The translations under genes and the position numbers were made by a program. DNA of 64,000 bases. Source: Pseudomonadota bacterium. GTDB taxonomy: Bacteria > Pseudomonadota > Gammaproteobacteria > Nitrosococcales > Methylophagaceae. The notes beneath the pieces were generated by a model, which saw only the letters and a list, made by a program, of their open reading frames with translations, searched no databases and had not been told where the DNA came from. Below, one piece after another: positions 1-12,006 of the stretch; within the stretch, counting starts at the first letter, position 1; every line of letters starts with the position of its first letter. Where the stretch lies: assembly GCA_030576275.1 (NCBI GenBank), contig JALIBN010000024.1, positions 62,001-126,000 on the forward strand. Direction: 5' to 3'.

Positions 1-1120
1 AATTATTTAATAAACGTTTTGCAGGATGATTTCTTGTATAGAAAAATTTCTTGTCATTGACAGCAACTTTTAGAATTGGAATTTGGAGTCGAGCCATTAT
101 CTTACGAATAGGGGCGGGGATGACTTTATCTTCTAAAATAAATTCAAATAACAATGCAATAACATTTATTGCTTCTTGATCGACGACACTGACGGATTGA
201 GACTCGGCTTGTGAAATTGCTACTAATAATCCATCCAATTCAGGGGCAGCAGCGTTACCATTTTTAGTTTGCGACACATCGTCAATGTTCAGTGAGCGAG
301 GTAGTTGATCAAATAGGGTTGAAGTATTCTGTCCATATTCACTTTTGTAATTGACCATATTTGATGAGCTAGCTGTTGATTCTGCAAAAGACTGCGTTGA
401 TGGTGTAGCAGAGTATTGTTGTGAGCGATTACCCTGAGCTAAATTAGGAAGTATCTGGTGTTTAATCAGCTCATCATTAAGGTGTAGACATAAATTTTTG
501 AGCTCACTAATAGCGTGTTGCTCGAACTGTTTATAAGCTTGTAGTTTTATGGCAAGATTTGATGTTATTGGCGAGGTTATATCATTAAAATGGGCGGCAA
601 TGCTAGCTGCCGCTAATGGATTGTTGGATATTGTTTTGGCATTAATTAAGTGTGCAAAACGACGGCTGAGTTGGGCGAATTCATTGCCAAATACATCTTT
701 ACTCTTTATTGCTATTCTAGTGATCGCGATTTCTTCTTCAAGATCATCATTATTTAAAATAGATAGTTTCCAACCACGCTTGGATGATGTTTTTGATGAG
801 CCAGCGTTTATTGCGACCGAGAAAAAATCATCAAAATCATTAAGCACTAACTGGGTAAACTTATTTTCTAGATTACTTTGTTGTCTGCGCAACTGGCGCA
901 TGATGTTAAAGTGCTCTGACTGTTCTATATTTTTTTTGTCTTGCTCTGCCAATTTGAACAGGGTATCGTCTAAATCGCCTAAAAAGACAAAACATTTAGG
1001 GAGATAACTAGTCAAAATAACTCGACATGATGCAATGGCTTTTTTGTTCTGAGGTGATAGTTCCTCCGCACCTTTGGCGTGATGTGTCCCGAATGAAACA
1101 ATGTTATTATTTGCCAACAT
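1..1120 (-). CDS. DUF1631 domain-containing protein (partial, C-terminus runs off the left edge)
   Basis: Manual minus-strand translation from ATG at 1120: MLANNNIVSFGTHHAKGAEELSPQNKKAIASCRVILTSYLPKCFVFLGDLDD...; stays open to position 1 and ends ...VIPAPIRKMIARLQIPILKVAVNDKKFFYTRNHPAKRLLN, the typical DUF1631 motif. Not in the ORF track because there is no stop inside the window. Confidence 0.85.
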   Translation of the reverse strand, partial: MLANNNIVSFGTHHAKGAEELSPQNKKAIASCRVILTSYLPKCFVFLGDLDDTLFKLAEQDKKNIEQSEHFNIMRQLRRQQSNLENKFTQLVLNDFDDFFSVAINAGSSKTSSKRGWKLSILNNDDLEEEIAITRIAIKSKDVFGNEFAQLSRRFAHLINAKTISNNPLAAASIAAHFNDITSPITSNLAIKLQAYKQFEQHAISELKNLCLHLNDELIKHQILPNLAQGNRSQQYSATPSTQSFAESTASSSNMVNYKSEYGQNTSTLFDQLPRSLNIDDVSQTKNGNAAAPELDGLLVAISQAESQSVSVVDQEAINVIALLFEFILEDKVIPAPIRKIMARLQIPILKVAVNDKKFFYTRNHPAKRLLNN

Positions 1121-1306
1121 AGTTAATATCTCTTAAATGCATAATTAAATGATTTATTAGCCCAACCACATAAATAGCCACTAGAGAATAAGTAAAACAA
1201 GCTTTGATTTAGATTAGTTTTGCCAAATCTCATGCGTTATATTGTATCTATCAAATTGACACATTAATGTGACTAAGTATGCAAACAGGAACCACGATAT
1301 AAAGAC

Positions 1307-2149
1307 ATGGATACGGTAGGAAATATTTCTCCGCAAGATTATGACCGGTTTAAACTGTTCCTTGAGCAGGCCTGTGGCATTTTATTGGGCGAAGGAAAGC
1401 AATATTTAATTACTAGTCGACTGACAAAATTATTACGCGATGAAAATATCCGATCCGTGTCGGCGTTATTGCAAGCAATTGAAATGAGACAGCCACGACA
1501 TCTTCGTGATGCCGTTATTGATGCGATGACAACGAATGAAACATCGTGGTTTCGAGATCAAAGTCCATTTGAAATACTGGCTAAAGAAGTCTTTCCTGAA
1601 ATGGATAGCATCGGTAAACGACAATGTCGGATTTGGTCCTCTGCTTGTTCGTCCGGTCAAGAACCTTATACGATTAGCATCGCCCTTAGCGAATATATGT
1701 CAAAGGTATCAGCAAGTGGCTTAGTCAATGCTCAAATAGTAGCGACCGACATTTCAATGAGTATGTTGGCTACTGCTAAACAAGCAGAATATGATGAAGG
1801 AATTCTAGGTCGAGGTTTAACGGCAGAGCGTAAACAGCAATTTTTTAGACCTATAGGTAATCGCTGGCGAGTGGCTGATGATATTGTTCGGCGAGTGAGC
1901 TTTAAAGAACAGAATTTATTGTCAACGTATGGTTCATTGGGTAAGTTCGAGATTATTTTTTGCCGTAATGTGTTGATTTATTTCTCTGCAGAACGCAAAA
2001 CAGATATTTTAAACCGTATGGCTTTGGCGCTGAATCCTAGCGGATATTTATTTCTCGGTGCATCGGAAACTATTAATGGCTATACCGATGCTTTCGAAAT
2101 GATTCGCAGTTCTCACGGCGTATTTTACCGACTAAAATCTAAACTTTAG
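1307..2149 (+). CDS. cheR: chemotaxis protein methyltransferase CheR
   Basis: 280 aa; TTNETSWFRD, WSSACSSGQEPYTI, FCRNVLIYF motifs of CheR. Confidence 0.95.
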   Translation: MDTVGNISPQDYDRFKLFLEQACGILLGEGKQYLITSRLTKLLRDENIRSVSALLQAIEMRQPRHLRDAVIDAMTTNETSWFRDQSPFEILAKEVFPEMDSIGKRQCRIWSSACSSGQEPYTISIALSEYMSKVSASGLVNAQIVATDISMSMLATAKQAEYDEGILGRGLTAERKQQFFRPIGNRWRVADDIVRRVSFKEQNLLSTYGSLGKFEIIFCRNVLIYFSAERKTDILNRMALALNPSGYLFLGASETINGYTDAFEMIRSSHGVFYRLKSKL

Positions 2150-2804
2150 ATTTACTTGGTTGCTCAATCGTTTTGTCGATAGTGGGTGGTGAAAGTGGTT
2201 GTGGTGGCTCACATAAGCCAAGCCAGCTACCAATGCGTCGGCAGACCTGTTTAATCAAACGCCATAAGCGTGGTAATAGCCAAATCATCAGCATAATAAA
2301 GAAGATGAGACCGATAATGAATAATGCAGGATGATGTAATGCCGCCCACAAGCCGCCAATAACCAATAAATCTTCACCTACTGATGCACTCCAATTACTG
2401 AAGGGTTCTGGTGAGGTATTTATTAATAAGCGCGTTCCTGCCTTGGTGGCATGGCTACCAGCCGCTAAGGTTCCACCTAGCAGTGCCGCTGTAAGCGCTA
2501 TGGCCGGCGTGACATCACCTACTGCACTAGCGGCCAACATAGCACCAGCAGGAATGCGGATAAAGGTGTGAATGGTATCCCAGCCAGAATCTACACCTGG
2601 TACTTTGTCAGCAAAAAACTCGACACAGTACATAAGGCCTGCAGCACCCATTACCATGGGGTCAGAAAGGATCTCTAAGCCAGGCGGAAGGTCTATATTA
2701 CCGGTCATTCCCATATAGCCGAGCATAACGATAGTGGCATAAAGATTAATACCACTCGCCCATGCTACACCCATGGTGAGTGCGATTATATTAACTGCAT
2801 CCAT
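2139..2804 (-). CDS. DUF4126 family membrane protein
   Basis: 221 aa hydrophobic protein; GINLYATIVMLG and PGVDSGWDTIHTFIRIPAGA match the DUF4126 pattern. Confidence 0.8.
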   Translation of the reverse strand: MDAVNIIALTMGVAWASGINLYATIVMLGYMGMTGNIDLPPGLEILSDPMVMGAAGLMYCVEFFADKVPGVDSGWDTIHTFIRIPAGAMLAASAVGDVTPAIALTAALLGGTLAAGSHATKAGTRLLINTSPEPFSNWSASVGEDLLVIGGLWAALHHPALFIIGLIFFIMLMIWLLPRLWRLIKQVCRRIGSWLGLCEPPQPLSPPTIDKTIEQPSKSKV

Positions 2805-2862
2805 ATTATTTGGTCCCCAGTTTGCTATAGTGACAAATTTATTGTTGTCGGAATGTAGCGAG

Positions 2863-3621
2863 ATGATAACCCGATCTGAAATTCTATCCTATCTTGAGAC
2901 TTTATTGGAACCAAATAGGTTCCAAGATTATTGCCCCAATGGTTTGCAAGTTGCGGGTACTGAATACATTAATAATGTGGTGACGGGGGTGACGGCAAGT
3001 CAAGACTTGCTTGATGCTGCGCTGGATTTAGATGCAGATACTATTTTGGTTCATCACGGTTATTTTTGGCGAGGTGAAGACCCGCGGGTTATAGGTATTA
3101 AGCAACGCCGATTGAAACAGTTATTAGTCAATAACGTAAATTTAATTGCCTACCATCTGCCGCTGGATGCTCATCCTACCTTGGGTAACAATGCGCAATT
3201 AGCTCAATTACTTGATTTAGAAACGGATGGGCGCATTTCAGGAACAGGTGATCCTGCTATCGCGCTATGTGGTTGCTTAGCTGAACCCAAATCGGTGGCA
3301 GAATTTACCGCTCAAATACGTCAAACCTTAGGACGTGAACCCATGGTTATACAGGGCCATGATCGTCCCATTACAACCATTGGCTGGTGCAGTGGTGCTG
3401 CGCAAGGGTTTCTTGAGCAGGCGGCAGTCCTTGGCTTAGATGCCTATATAAGTGGTGAAATTTCAGAACCGACGGTGCATTTGGCTCGCGAATTAGGCAT
3501 CAATTATTTTGCAGCAGGCCATCATGCTACCGAGCGTTATGGCGTGAAGGCATTGGGCGAACATCTTGCTCAGCAGTTTGATATTCAACATCAATTTATT
3601 GATATTGATAATCCAGTATAG
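2863..3621 (+). CDS. Nif3-like dinuclear metal center protein (YbgI family)
   Basis: From ATG at 2863: MITRSEILSYLETLLEPNRFQDYCPNGLQV...ADTILVHHGYFW...YHLPLDAHPTLGNN...AAGHHATERYGVKALGEHL. The track start at 2773 is probably too early. Confidence 0.92.
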   Translation: MITRSEILSYLETLLEPNRFQDYCPNGLQVAGTEYINNVVTGVTASQDLLDAALDLDADTILVHHGYFWRGEDPRVIGIKQRRLKQLLVNNVNLIAYHLPLDAHPTLGNNAQLAQLLDLETDGRISGTGDPAIALCGCLAEPKSVAEFTAQIRQTLGREPMVIQGHDRPITTIGWCSGAAQGFLEQAAVLGLDAYISGEISEPTVHLARELGINYFAAGHHATERYGVKALGEHLAQQFDIQHQFIDIDNPV

Positions 3622-3654
3622 AATCATGATTATTTCCAATGCTGTGAGCATTCA

Positions 3655-4983
3655 ATGACCGAATTAATATCGAAATTAAAGGCTTTTTTTCAGGTAACGC
3701 TATGGCAAGAGCTACCTGAGGAGTCTAATTTACTTGTATGTTGGCTGTTTAACACACTACGTGTGAGTTACATAATGGTTCGTGAATTAGCCACCGGAGA
3801 GCTAAATCTTCGCGCTATGAGCCTAGTATTTACGTCCTTATTGTCGATAGTACCCCTCATCGCGGTCGCATTTTCAGTATTAAAAGCCTTTGGTGTGCAT
3901 AACCAAATTGAGCCTGCCTTATTGAGTATTCTTGAACCATTAGGCTCTCGTGGCGAAGAAATAACGGCTAATATCATCGGTTTTGTTGAAAACGTTAAAG
4001 TTGGTCTATTAGGATCGCTGGGCGTAGCGATGTTGTTTTATACGATTATCGCCTTAGTGCAAAAAATTGAAAATGCTTTCAATTTTGTGTGGCGAGTGAA
4101 AAAGGCAAGAACATTGGCTCGCAGATTTACTGATTACCTTAGTGTGGTAATGATTGGTCCATTGTTGATATTTACGGGGCTTGGTGTAGCGGCCACCGTA
4201 CTGAACCATGATGTTATACAGCAAATGCAGGCCATAGAGCCCTTTGGCACACTGTTAATAGTGGTGAGTAAGTTGGTTCCATATTTCATGATAATCTTGG
4301 CCTTTACTTTCTTATATAAATTTATCCCCAATACTCGGGTGAAATTCGGCCCGGCACTTATGGGGGCAACAGTCGCAGGCATTATGTGGGTAACCTTGGG
4401 AACATTGTTTGCTAGCTTTGTTGCCTCATCATCAAGTTACACCGCTATTTATTCCAGCTTTGCGATCTTATTTTTCTTTATGCTTTGGTTATATCTGGCA
4501 TGGTTTATTTTATTAACGGGCTCGCAAGTGGCCTTTTATTTACAGCACCCCAAATTGGTTCAATTAGGTGACCAGCCCTACCAATTAAGTCCTCGCCTAC
4601 GGGAAAAAGAAGGATTGTGGTTGATGACGGTTATTGCGAGACGATTTTGTAGACATCAGCCGGCATTTAGTTTGCAGGACCTAGAAGAAGAAACGGCATT
4701 AATTCCTTCAATTCTTCAGGAGTTATTAATGACATTGGTTGAAGGCGGTTTATTGGTTGAGCTTTCTGGGGAATACCCAAGTTATGTCCCCGCACAGGAT
4801 ATTTCCTCTATAAAAGTGAGCATGATTTTAAATTGTCTACGCACTGCTGAGGAGTCAGATTTGTTGAAAGTAAAAAGCCCAGTTGAACCAGCGGTTGATA
4901 AAGTCTTGCAACAATTAGCGATAGCACAAGATGGTGTGTTAGCAGAATTAACCTTACGTGATTTAGCTGTGGGCAAAATATGA
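3655..4983 (+). CDS. YihY/virulence factor BrkB family membrane protein
   Basis: 442 aa; LRAMSLVFTSLLSIVPLIAVAFSVLKAFG and later YxSFAILFFFMLWLYLAWFILLTGSQVAF typical of YihY. Confidence 0.92.
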   Translation: MTELISKLKAFFQVTLWQELPEESNLLVCWLFNTLRVSYIMVRELATGELNLRAMSLVFTSLLSIVPLIAVAFSVLKAFGVHNQIEPALLSILEPLGSRGEEITANIIGFVENVKVGLLGSLGVAMLFYTIIALVQKIENAFNFVWRVKKARTLARRFTDYLSVVMIGPLLIFTGLGVAATVLNHDVIQQMQAIEPFGTLLIVVSKLVPYFMIILAFTFLYKFIPNTRVKFGPALMGATVAGIMWVTLGTLFASFVASSSSYTAIYSSFAILFFFMLWLYLAWFILLTGSQVAFYLQHPKLVQLGDQPYQLSPRLREKEGLWLMTVIARRFCRHQPAFSLQDLEEETALIPSILQELLMTLVEGGLLVELSGEYPSYVPAQDISSIKVSMILNCLRTAEESDLLKVKSPVEPAVDKVLQQLAIAQDGVLAELTLRDLAVGKI

Positions 4984-6197
4984 CAAATAACGATGCTCTT
5001 GTCGGCAAAAAGATTGTTTTAGGAGTTACCGGTAGTATTGCGGCCTATAAGTCAGCTGATTTAGTTAGACGCTTGGGCGATGCCGGCGCTGAACTACGCG
5101 TAGTGATGACTAAGGGAGCCTGTGAATTTATTACACCACTAACACTGCAAACTTTGAGTGGCCATCCCGTGGCTATTGAATTATTAGATGCTGATCAAGA
5201 ATCCGCAATGGGCCACATTAAATTAGCGCGTTGGGCAGATTGGATTTTAATCGCACCAGCGAGTGCCGATACTATTGCTCGTTTAGCCCAAGGACGAGCT
5301 GATGACTTACTGGCCGCCTTATGTTTGGCTAGTGAGTCCCCACTTGTCATTGCGCCAGCGATGAATAATAAAATGTGGGAAAACCAAGCAACACAAGAAA
5401 ATCTAGCACAATTACAAGCCAGGGGCGCTCAACTTTTAGGGCCAGCGAGTGGTGATCAGGCGTGTGGAGAACAGGGCGCGGGTCGATTGCTCGAGCCAAC
5501 AGAGATTGTGGCTGGCTTGTCCAAGTTGGTAGTGCCTGCTAAATTACGCGGTAAACGAGTGATGATAACCGCTGGACCTACTTATGAGCCTATCGATCCG
5601 GTACGTTTTATTGGCAATAGAAGTTCCGGCAAGATGGGGTTTGCAATGGCAACAGCCGCCGCTGAAGCAGGGGCCGATGTAGTTTTAATTGCTGGCCCCG
5701 TTCACTTAATGACACCTAGCGGGGTAACTCGCATTAATGTTGAAACCGCGCAACAAATGCATGATGCCGTCATTGATGACGTGGGTGCATGTGACATATT
5801 TATTGCTTGTGCTGCGGTGGCAGATTACCAACTTGAAAAAGTGGCTGATAGTAAAATAAAAAAAACGAAAAGTGAAAAGCTACAATTAGACCTGATTCCG
5901 ACGCTGGATATTGTGTCAGCAGTAGCCATGTTGCCTGATAAGCCATTTGTGGTTGGCTTTGCGGCAGAAACTGAGCACCTGGCAGACTATGCTCAAGATA
6001 AATTGAAGTCCAAAGGTTTAGATATGATTGCCGCCAATCAAGTCGGCGATAATATGGGGTTTGCGGTAGACAATAATGCCTTGCAGGTATTTTGGCCTCA
6101 CGGCTCACAGGTGCTACCTTTGACGGCTAAAACCCAATTAGCACGAGATTTAATGACACTTATTATAGAGAGATATAATGCAAAAGATTCAACTTAA
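4980..6197 (+). CDS. coaBC: bifunctional phosphopantothenoylcysteine decarboxylase/phosphopantothenate-cysteine ligase
   Basis: [52 protein letters not shown]. Confidence 0.97.
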   Translation: MTNNDALVGKKIVLGVTGSIAAYKSADLVRRLGDAGAELRVVMTKGACEFITPLTLQTLSGHPVAIELLDADQESAMGHIKLARWADWILIAPASADTIARLAQGRADDLLAALCLASESPLVIAPAMNNKMWENQATQENLAQLQARGAQLLGPASGDQACGEQGAGRLLEPTEIVAGLSKLVVPAKLRGKRVMITAGPTYEPIDPVRFIGNRSSGKMGFAMATAAAEAGADVVLIAGPVHLMTPSGVTRINVETAQQMHDAVIDDVGACDIFIACAAVADYQLEKVADSKIKKTKSEKLQLDLIPTLDIVSAVAMLPDKPFVVGFAAETEHLADYAQDKLKSKGLDMIAANQVGDNMGFAVDNNALQVFWPHGSQVLPLTAKTQLARDLMTLIIERYNAKDST

Positions 6198-6633
6198 AGT
6201 ACTTGATGCTCGATTAGGCGACACGATCGAATTACCTGATTATGCGACAGCGGGTTCAGCAGGATTAGATTTACGGGCATGTCTTGATGACGACCTTATC
6301 TTACAGCCGGGCGCTACTATTTTGATTCCGACAGGATTAGCCATTCACATTGATGATCCTTCGTTAGCTGCAGTCATATTGCCTCGCTCTGGTTTGGGCC
6401 ATAAACATGGCATCGTATTAGGTAATTTGGTCGGTTTAATCGATAGTGATTATCAGGGACAGTTATTTGTATCTTGTTGGAATCGTAGTCAAACAGCCTT
6501 CACTATTACTGTGGGGGAACGTATCGCACAAATGGTCTTTGTGCCTGTTATTCAGGTGGCATTCGAACAAGTAGATGAATTTACTAGTACAGAGCGTGGT
6601 ACCGGTGGTTTCGGCCATACCGGTCGGCACTAA
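6178..6633 (+). CDS. dut: dUTP diphosphatase
   Basis: 151 aa; [45 protein letters not shown] motifs. Overlaps the coaBC 3' end. Confidence 0.97.
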   Translation: MQKIQLKVLDARLGDTIELPDYATAGSAGLDLRACLDDDLILQPGATILIPTGLAIHIDDPSLAAVILPRSGLGHKHGIVLGNLVGLIDSDYQGQLFVSCWNRSQTAFTITVGERIAQMVFVPVIQVAFEQVDEFTSTERGTGGFGHTGRH

Positions 6634-6670
6634 TAAATTAGTAAATTAGATTATTTCACAAGAAGGCACT

Positions 6671-9400
6671 ATGAAAGATAGAACTAAACGTGCATTGCTG
6701 TTAAGTAGTAAGTCATTTGCTTTTATGACTTACGTTTTGAGTTGCCTGATTGTTGCCGCCGCCTTCTTTTGGCAATCACAGATAACTGCATCTCAGCTTC
6801 AACAGCAACAGCAACAACAAAACACGCAGCATAAACAAACTATTAATATGCTCAATAAAGTTACTTCTGCAAAGATTGATTCATTGCAGAAGCAACTGGT
6901 TTTAGTTGCTCAAAGACCCGTGCTTTCGGCGGTATTAGTGAGTGGAGATATTGCACAACTAGCTAATCAACAACAAGCATTGCACGAGATCTTTCCTCGT
7001 GCAAAAAGTATCTGCCTGATTGGTGCTGACGTTGATAATGTCGATAAAAGTGCCTGTATACCTATTACTTACGCTACTTTAGAAAGCCTAAGACAAGCAA
7101 AAAAAGAAGGCAGGTCATCAATTGCATTGCTCCAACTGGGTACTCATGACGCACATTTGTTATTAACGCAGCGAATTACTGATCAAGATAATAATGTTGT
7201 GGGTGTATTGGTACTCACTTTTTCTCCTGATATTGTGACAAATTTGCTATTTACTGATGAACACGTGGATGGTTATGCTGAGTTGTTACAAGGTACAAAA
7301 AATGGTGTCGCGTTAGCAACACAAGGAAATATGAAATTAAAACAGGGTGTTGCACCATTTCAAGTTGAAATCGTAGGCACACATTGGCATATCGCTTATT
7401 GGCCAGAAAAGAGCTCAGCCATCACACAGTCATTTACCCTAATAATAGTCATTTTTGGTGTGATAATTTTGATGTGGCTATTGCTAGTAGCGATTCGTGG
7501 CTATGTGTATAAAGTGGATATAGCTAATCTAAAGCAGCAATTGCTTGATCTTAATAGTGGAAAAATGAAAACAAAATACACCATAATAGATCGTTCCCTA
7601 CAAGAGATTTCAGCGAATATTCAAGTGCTGGCTAGAAACAAGAGGGTAGTACCAGCATCAAATACTCAGCCGACGAAGCCATTGAATAGTCCGTCAACGA
7701 AGACCAAAACAACATCCGAAATAATTCGCAAAAAATCACAAGAAAATACGGTCGTGGATCCTGTTGAATTGGATATGTTGGAAGACAATGTAGATATTGT
7801 ACAAAGCATCTTTAAGGCCTATGACATTAGAGGTATTGTCGGTGAATCCCTTAACAGCGAAATTGTACGGGTAATAGGCCGTGCAATCGGAAGCGAAGCT
7901 CAAGCCTTAGGGCAAAGACATTTAGTAGTCGGACGTGATGGTCGACACTCTAGTCCGGAATTATCTGAGGCCTTAATTGGAGGTATTCTTGGTAGCGGTT
8001 GTGATGTGACTGATCTTGGTATGGTGGCAACACCTGTACTCTATTTTGCAAGTCATCATCTGGGTACACAATCAGCGGTGATGGTCACTGGTAGCCATAA
8101 TCCAAAAAATTATAATGGTCTAAAAATAATTTTGGCTGGTAATTCATTAACTGGCGATGCCATACAAGGACTTTATCGACGTATCGATCAGAGTGAGCTG
8201 TTAAAAGGTCAAGGCACTCGCCACCAAGCTAATGTGACTGAAGATTATATTCAAGAAATCGCCGGTGATATCCAAGTATCACGGCCAATAAAAGTCGTGG
8301 TTGACTGTGGTAATGGTGTGGCTGGCGCCATTGTTCCTCTATTATTGCGAGCGCTCGGTTGTGAGGTTATTGAGCTATATTGTGAAGTTGATGGTTCTTT
8401 TCCAAATCATCATCCTGACCCTAGTCAACCTGACAACTTACAAGATTTAGTGGCCGCCGTTAAACAGCATGATGCGGAATTAGGTATCGCATTTGATGGT
8501 GATGGTGATCGCTTAGGCGTTGTTGATACTATCGGCAATACCATTTATCCAGACCGATTGATGATGATGTTTGCGCAAGACGTGTTGTTACGCAGGCCAG
8601 GCGCCGTTATTATTTACGACGTGAAAAGTAGCAATTTATTGGGCGAAGAGATCTCACGCGCTGGTGGTGAGGCGATCATGTGGCAGTCCGGCCATTCTGT
8701 GATCAAAAACAAAATGTTGGAAATGGATGCTCAACTGGCAGGCGAATTGAGCGGACATATCTTTTTCAAAGAGCGTTGGTACGGTTTTGATGATGGAATG
8801 TATGCGGCTGCTCGGTTGTTAGAGCTATTATGTCAAGATCCATTAGAGCGTACTCCGACAGAAATATTTGCGGCACTTCCTAGTAGAAAAAGTACCCCAG
8901 AAATTTTATTAGCAATGGATGCCGTAGCAAGTAAACAGTTTATTGCTAAAATACAACAAGAAGGTGATTTCCCTGATGCACAGGTAACGACGATGGATGG
9001 TTTGCGTGCTGACTATGTTAATGGTTGGGGATTGGTACGGGCATCAAACACTATGCCAGGACTTACTTTGCGATTTGAGGGTGATACGGAAGCTGACTTA
9101 TCTTATATTAAGGAACGATTTAAACGTCAAATGTTGAAGATTAATCCAACATTAAATATTTCATTTTCTGACAAGGTATCACAATTATCTTCCAATGAAT
9201 CATCAGTTTTATCTTCAGATGGTCCCATATCATCATCCTTGGATGAGCCGGTATCTTTGTCTTCAGAGGAGTCAACATCTTTATCCTTTGATGAGCCGGT
9301 AGCTTTATCTTTAGACGAATCAATCTCATCAGTTCCTGAGCCATCATTATCTTTAGCTCCAGAAAAAAAACCAGGTTTAACACTAAAGGATACAGAGTAA
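6671..9400 (+). CDS. algC: phosphomannomutase/phosphoglucomutase with an N-terminal membrane/sensor-like extension and Ser/Asp/Glu-rich C-terminal tail
   Basis: 909 aa. C-terminal half is AlgC (IFKAYDIRGIVGESL, TGSHNPKNYNGLK, FDGDGDRLGVVD, GELSGHIFF). N-terminal ~370 aa has two hydrophobic helices around an extracytoplasmic region. Confidence 0.92.
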   Translation: MKDRTKRALLLSSKSFAFMTYVLSCLIVAAAFFWQSQITASQLQQQQQQQNTQHKQTINMLNKVTSAKIDSLQKQLVLVAQRPVLSAVLVSGDIAQLANQQQALHEIFPRAKSICLIGADVDNVDKSACIPITYATLESLRQAKKEGRSSIALLQLGTHDAHLLLTQRITDQDNNVVGVLVLTFSPDIVTNLLFTDEHVDGYAELLQGTKNGVALATQGNMKLKQGVAPFQVEIVGTHWHIAYWPEKSSAITQSFTLIIVIFGVIILMWLLLVAIRGYVYKVDIANLKQQLLDLNSGKMKTKYTIIDRSLQEISANIQVLARNKRVVPASNTQPTKPLNSPSTKTKTTSEIIRKKSQENTVVDPVELDMLEDNVDIVQSIFKAYDIRGIVGESLNSEIVRVIGRAIGSEAQALGQRHLVVGRDGRHSSPELSEALIGGILGSGCDVTDLGMVATPVLYFASHHLGTQSAVMVTGSHNPKNYNGLKIILAGNSLTGDAIQGLYRRIDQSELLKGQGTRHQANVTEDYIQEIAGDIQVSRPIKVVVDCGNGVAGAIVPLLLRALGCEVIELYCEVDGSFPNHHPDPSQPDNLQDLVAAVKQHDAELGIAFDGDGDRLGVVDTIGNTIYPDRLMMMFAQDVLLRRPGAVIIYDVKSSNLLGEEISRAGGEAIMWQSGHSVIKNKMLEMDAQLAGELSGHIFFKERWYGFDDGMYAAARLLELLCQDPLERTPTEIFAALPSRKSTPEILLAMDAVASKQFIAKIQQEGDFPDAQVTTMDGLRADYVNGWGLVRASNTMPGLTLRFEGDTEADLSYIKERFKRQMLKINPTLNISFSDKVSQLSSNESSVLSSDGPISSSLDEPVSLSSEESTSLSFDEPVALSLDESISSVPEPSLSLAPEKKPGLTLKDTE

Positions 9401-10922
<1,522 letters not shown>

Positions 10923-10926
<4 letters not shown>

Positions 10927-11348
10927 TTAACGTGGTTATTTTTAGCCCCATCTCAGATGCTGTGAAAAGTGTATTAGAAGGGCTGTCGGATATATTGCTG
11001 ACGGATGTACAGCCAGCAACCTTAGATGATGTTGTTGCTCAAGTAGGGCATCAGCACCCCGATATTTTTATCATCACACAAGATTCTGAACACATAAACG
11101 GCGACATACTTTGTCATTTTTTAAGTAAACACTATCCCGCTGCCCAAAGCCTTATTCTAGTTAATGAAGAACCGACGTTTGAGATGCTGAGAAGCTCGGG
11201 TTTTAAAGCGCGTGGTTATATTTTAAGAGGGCAACAAAAAGAGATTGATCGAGCAGTTCGAGCGGTACATGCTGGTGAAGCATGGCTGCCTAGAAAACTT
11301 GTTGCCGAGATGCTGAATCGATTTGAATCGCAGACTATGCTCCGTTAA
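10923..11348 (+). CDS. response-regulator receiver-like protein (degenerate receiver, no output domain)
   Basis: Likely start ATG 10923, overlapping the slmA stop (ATGA). HPDIFIITQDSE, GFKARGYILRGQ, DRAVRAVHAGEAWLPRKLVAEML align with LuxR/NarL-type receiver and linker, but no HTH follows. Confidence 0.65.
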
Positions 11349-11405
11349 ACGTAGTCACATTAGCTTGTGGTTCTTTCTCTAGTGAATGGCCGATGATGAT
11401 TAATA

Positions 11406-11436
11406 AATAAGGCACCTTCGGGTGCCTTATTTGTTT
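11406..11436 (+). terminator. intrinsic terminator after the slmA unit
   Basis: AATAAGGCACC TTCG GGTGCCTTATT followed by TGTTTTT; perfect stem with UUCG-type tetraloop. Confidence 0.9.
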
Positions 11437-11546
11437 TTGCTCGACTGTTTTTTCTATTAAATTAAAGGGATTGGAATGAGTAAAATCTTAGCGTTATATT
11501 TTTGACGTGAACACCCAAGCTATTGATTTCTATGGTTAATTATTGT

Positions 11547-11562
11547 TGGCGCGTTTTATGCT
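11547..11562 (+). promoter_or_regulatory. putative sigma-54 (RpoN) -24/-12 promoter for flgB
   Basis: TGGCGCGTTTTATGCT, 34 nt upstream of flgB; GG and GC are spaced as in TGGCACG-N4-TTGCA. Confidence 0.75.
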
Positions 11563-11595
11563 TGTCTTTAACTAACAAATAAGTAGGAGAACATT

Positions 11596-12000
11596 ATGTC
11601 AATTAATTTCGATGCGGCCTTAGGTATTCATGCTGATGCATTACGTGTCCGCTCTCAGCGTGCAGAGCTACTGGCATCCAATATGGCCAATGCCGATACA
11701 CCCAATTATAAAGCGCGTGATATCGATTTTCAGTCTGCCATGAAAATGGCGGCAAGCGGACAATCCCAATCAAGTGCAATGGAAACGAGGCATTCTAATC
11801 ATATTAAGGTTTCTAGCAGTCAGTTTGCATCGCCTGCAGTTCAGTATAGAACCACGGTACAAGACTCGCTAGATGGCAATACGGTTGATGAACAAATCGA
11901 ACAGGCACAATTTATGCAGAACTCTGTTCAGTATCAGGCTAGTTTGAATTTTTTAGGTGCAAAATTCAGTGGTCTGTTAAGTGCAATTAGAGGGGAGTAG
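11596..12000 (+). CDS. flgB: flagellar basal-body rod protein FlgB
   Basis: RAELLASNMANADTPNYKARDIDFQ. Confidence 0.97.
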   Translation: MSINFDAALGIHADALRVRSQRAELLASNMANADTPNYKARDIDFQSAMKMAASGQSQSSAMETRHSNHIKVSSSQFASPAVQYRTTVQDSLDGNTVDEQIEQAQFMQNSVQYQASLNFLGAKFSGLLSAIRGE

Positions 12001-12006
12001 GTCCTA

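Noticed and set aside
549-1007. 152-aa plus-strand ORF
   Set aside because: Antisense to the convincing DUF1631 frame; composition is not protein-like.
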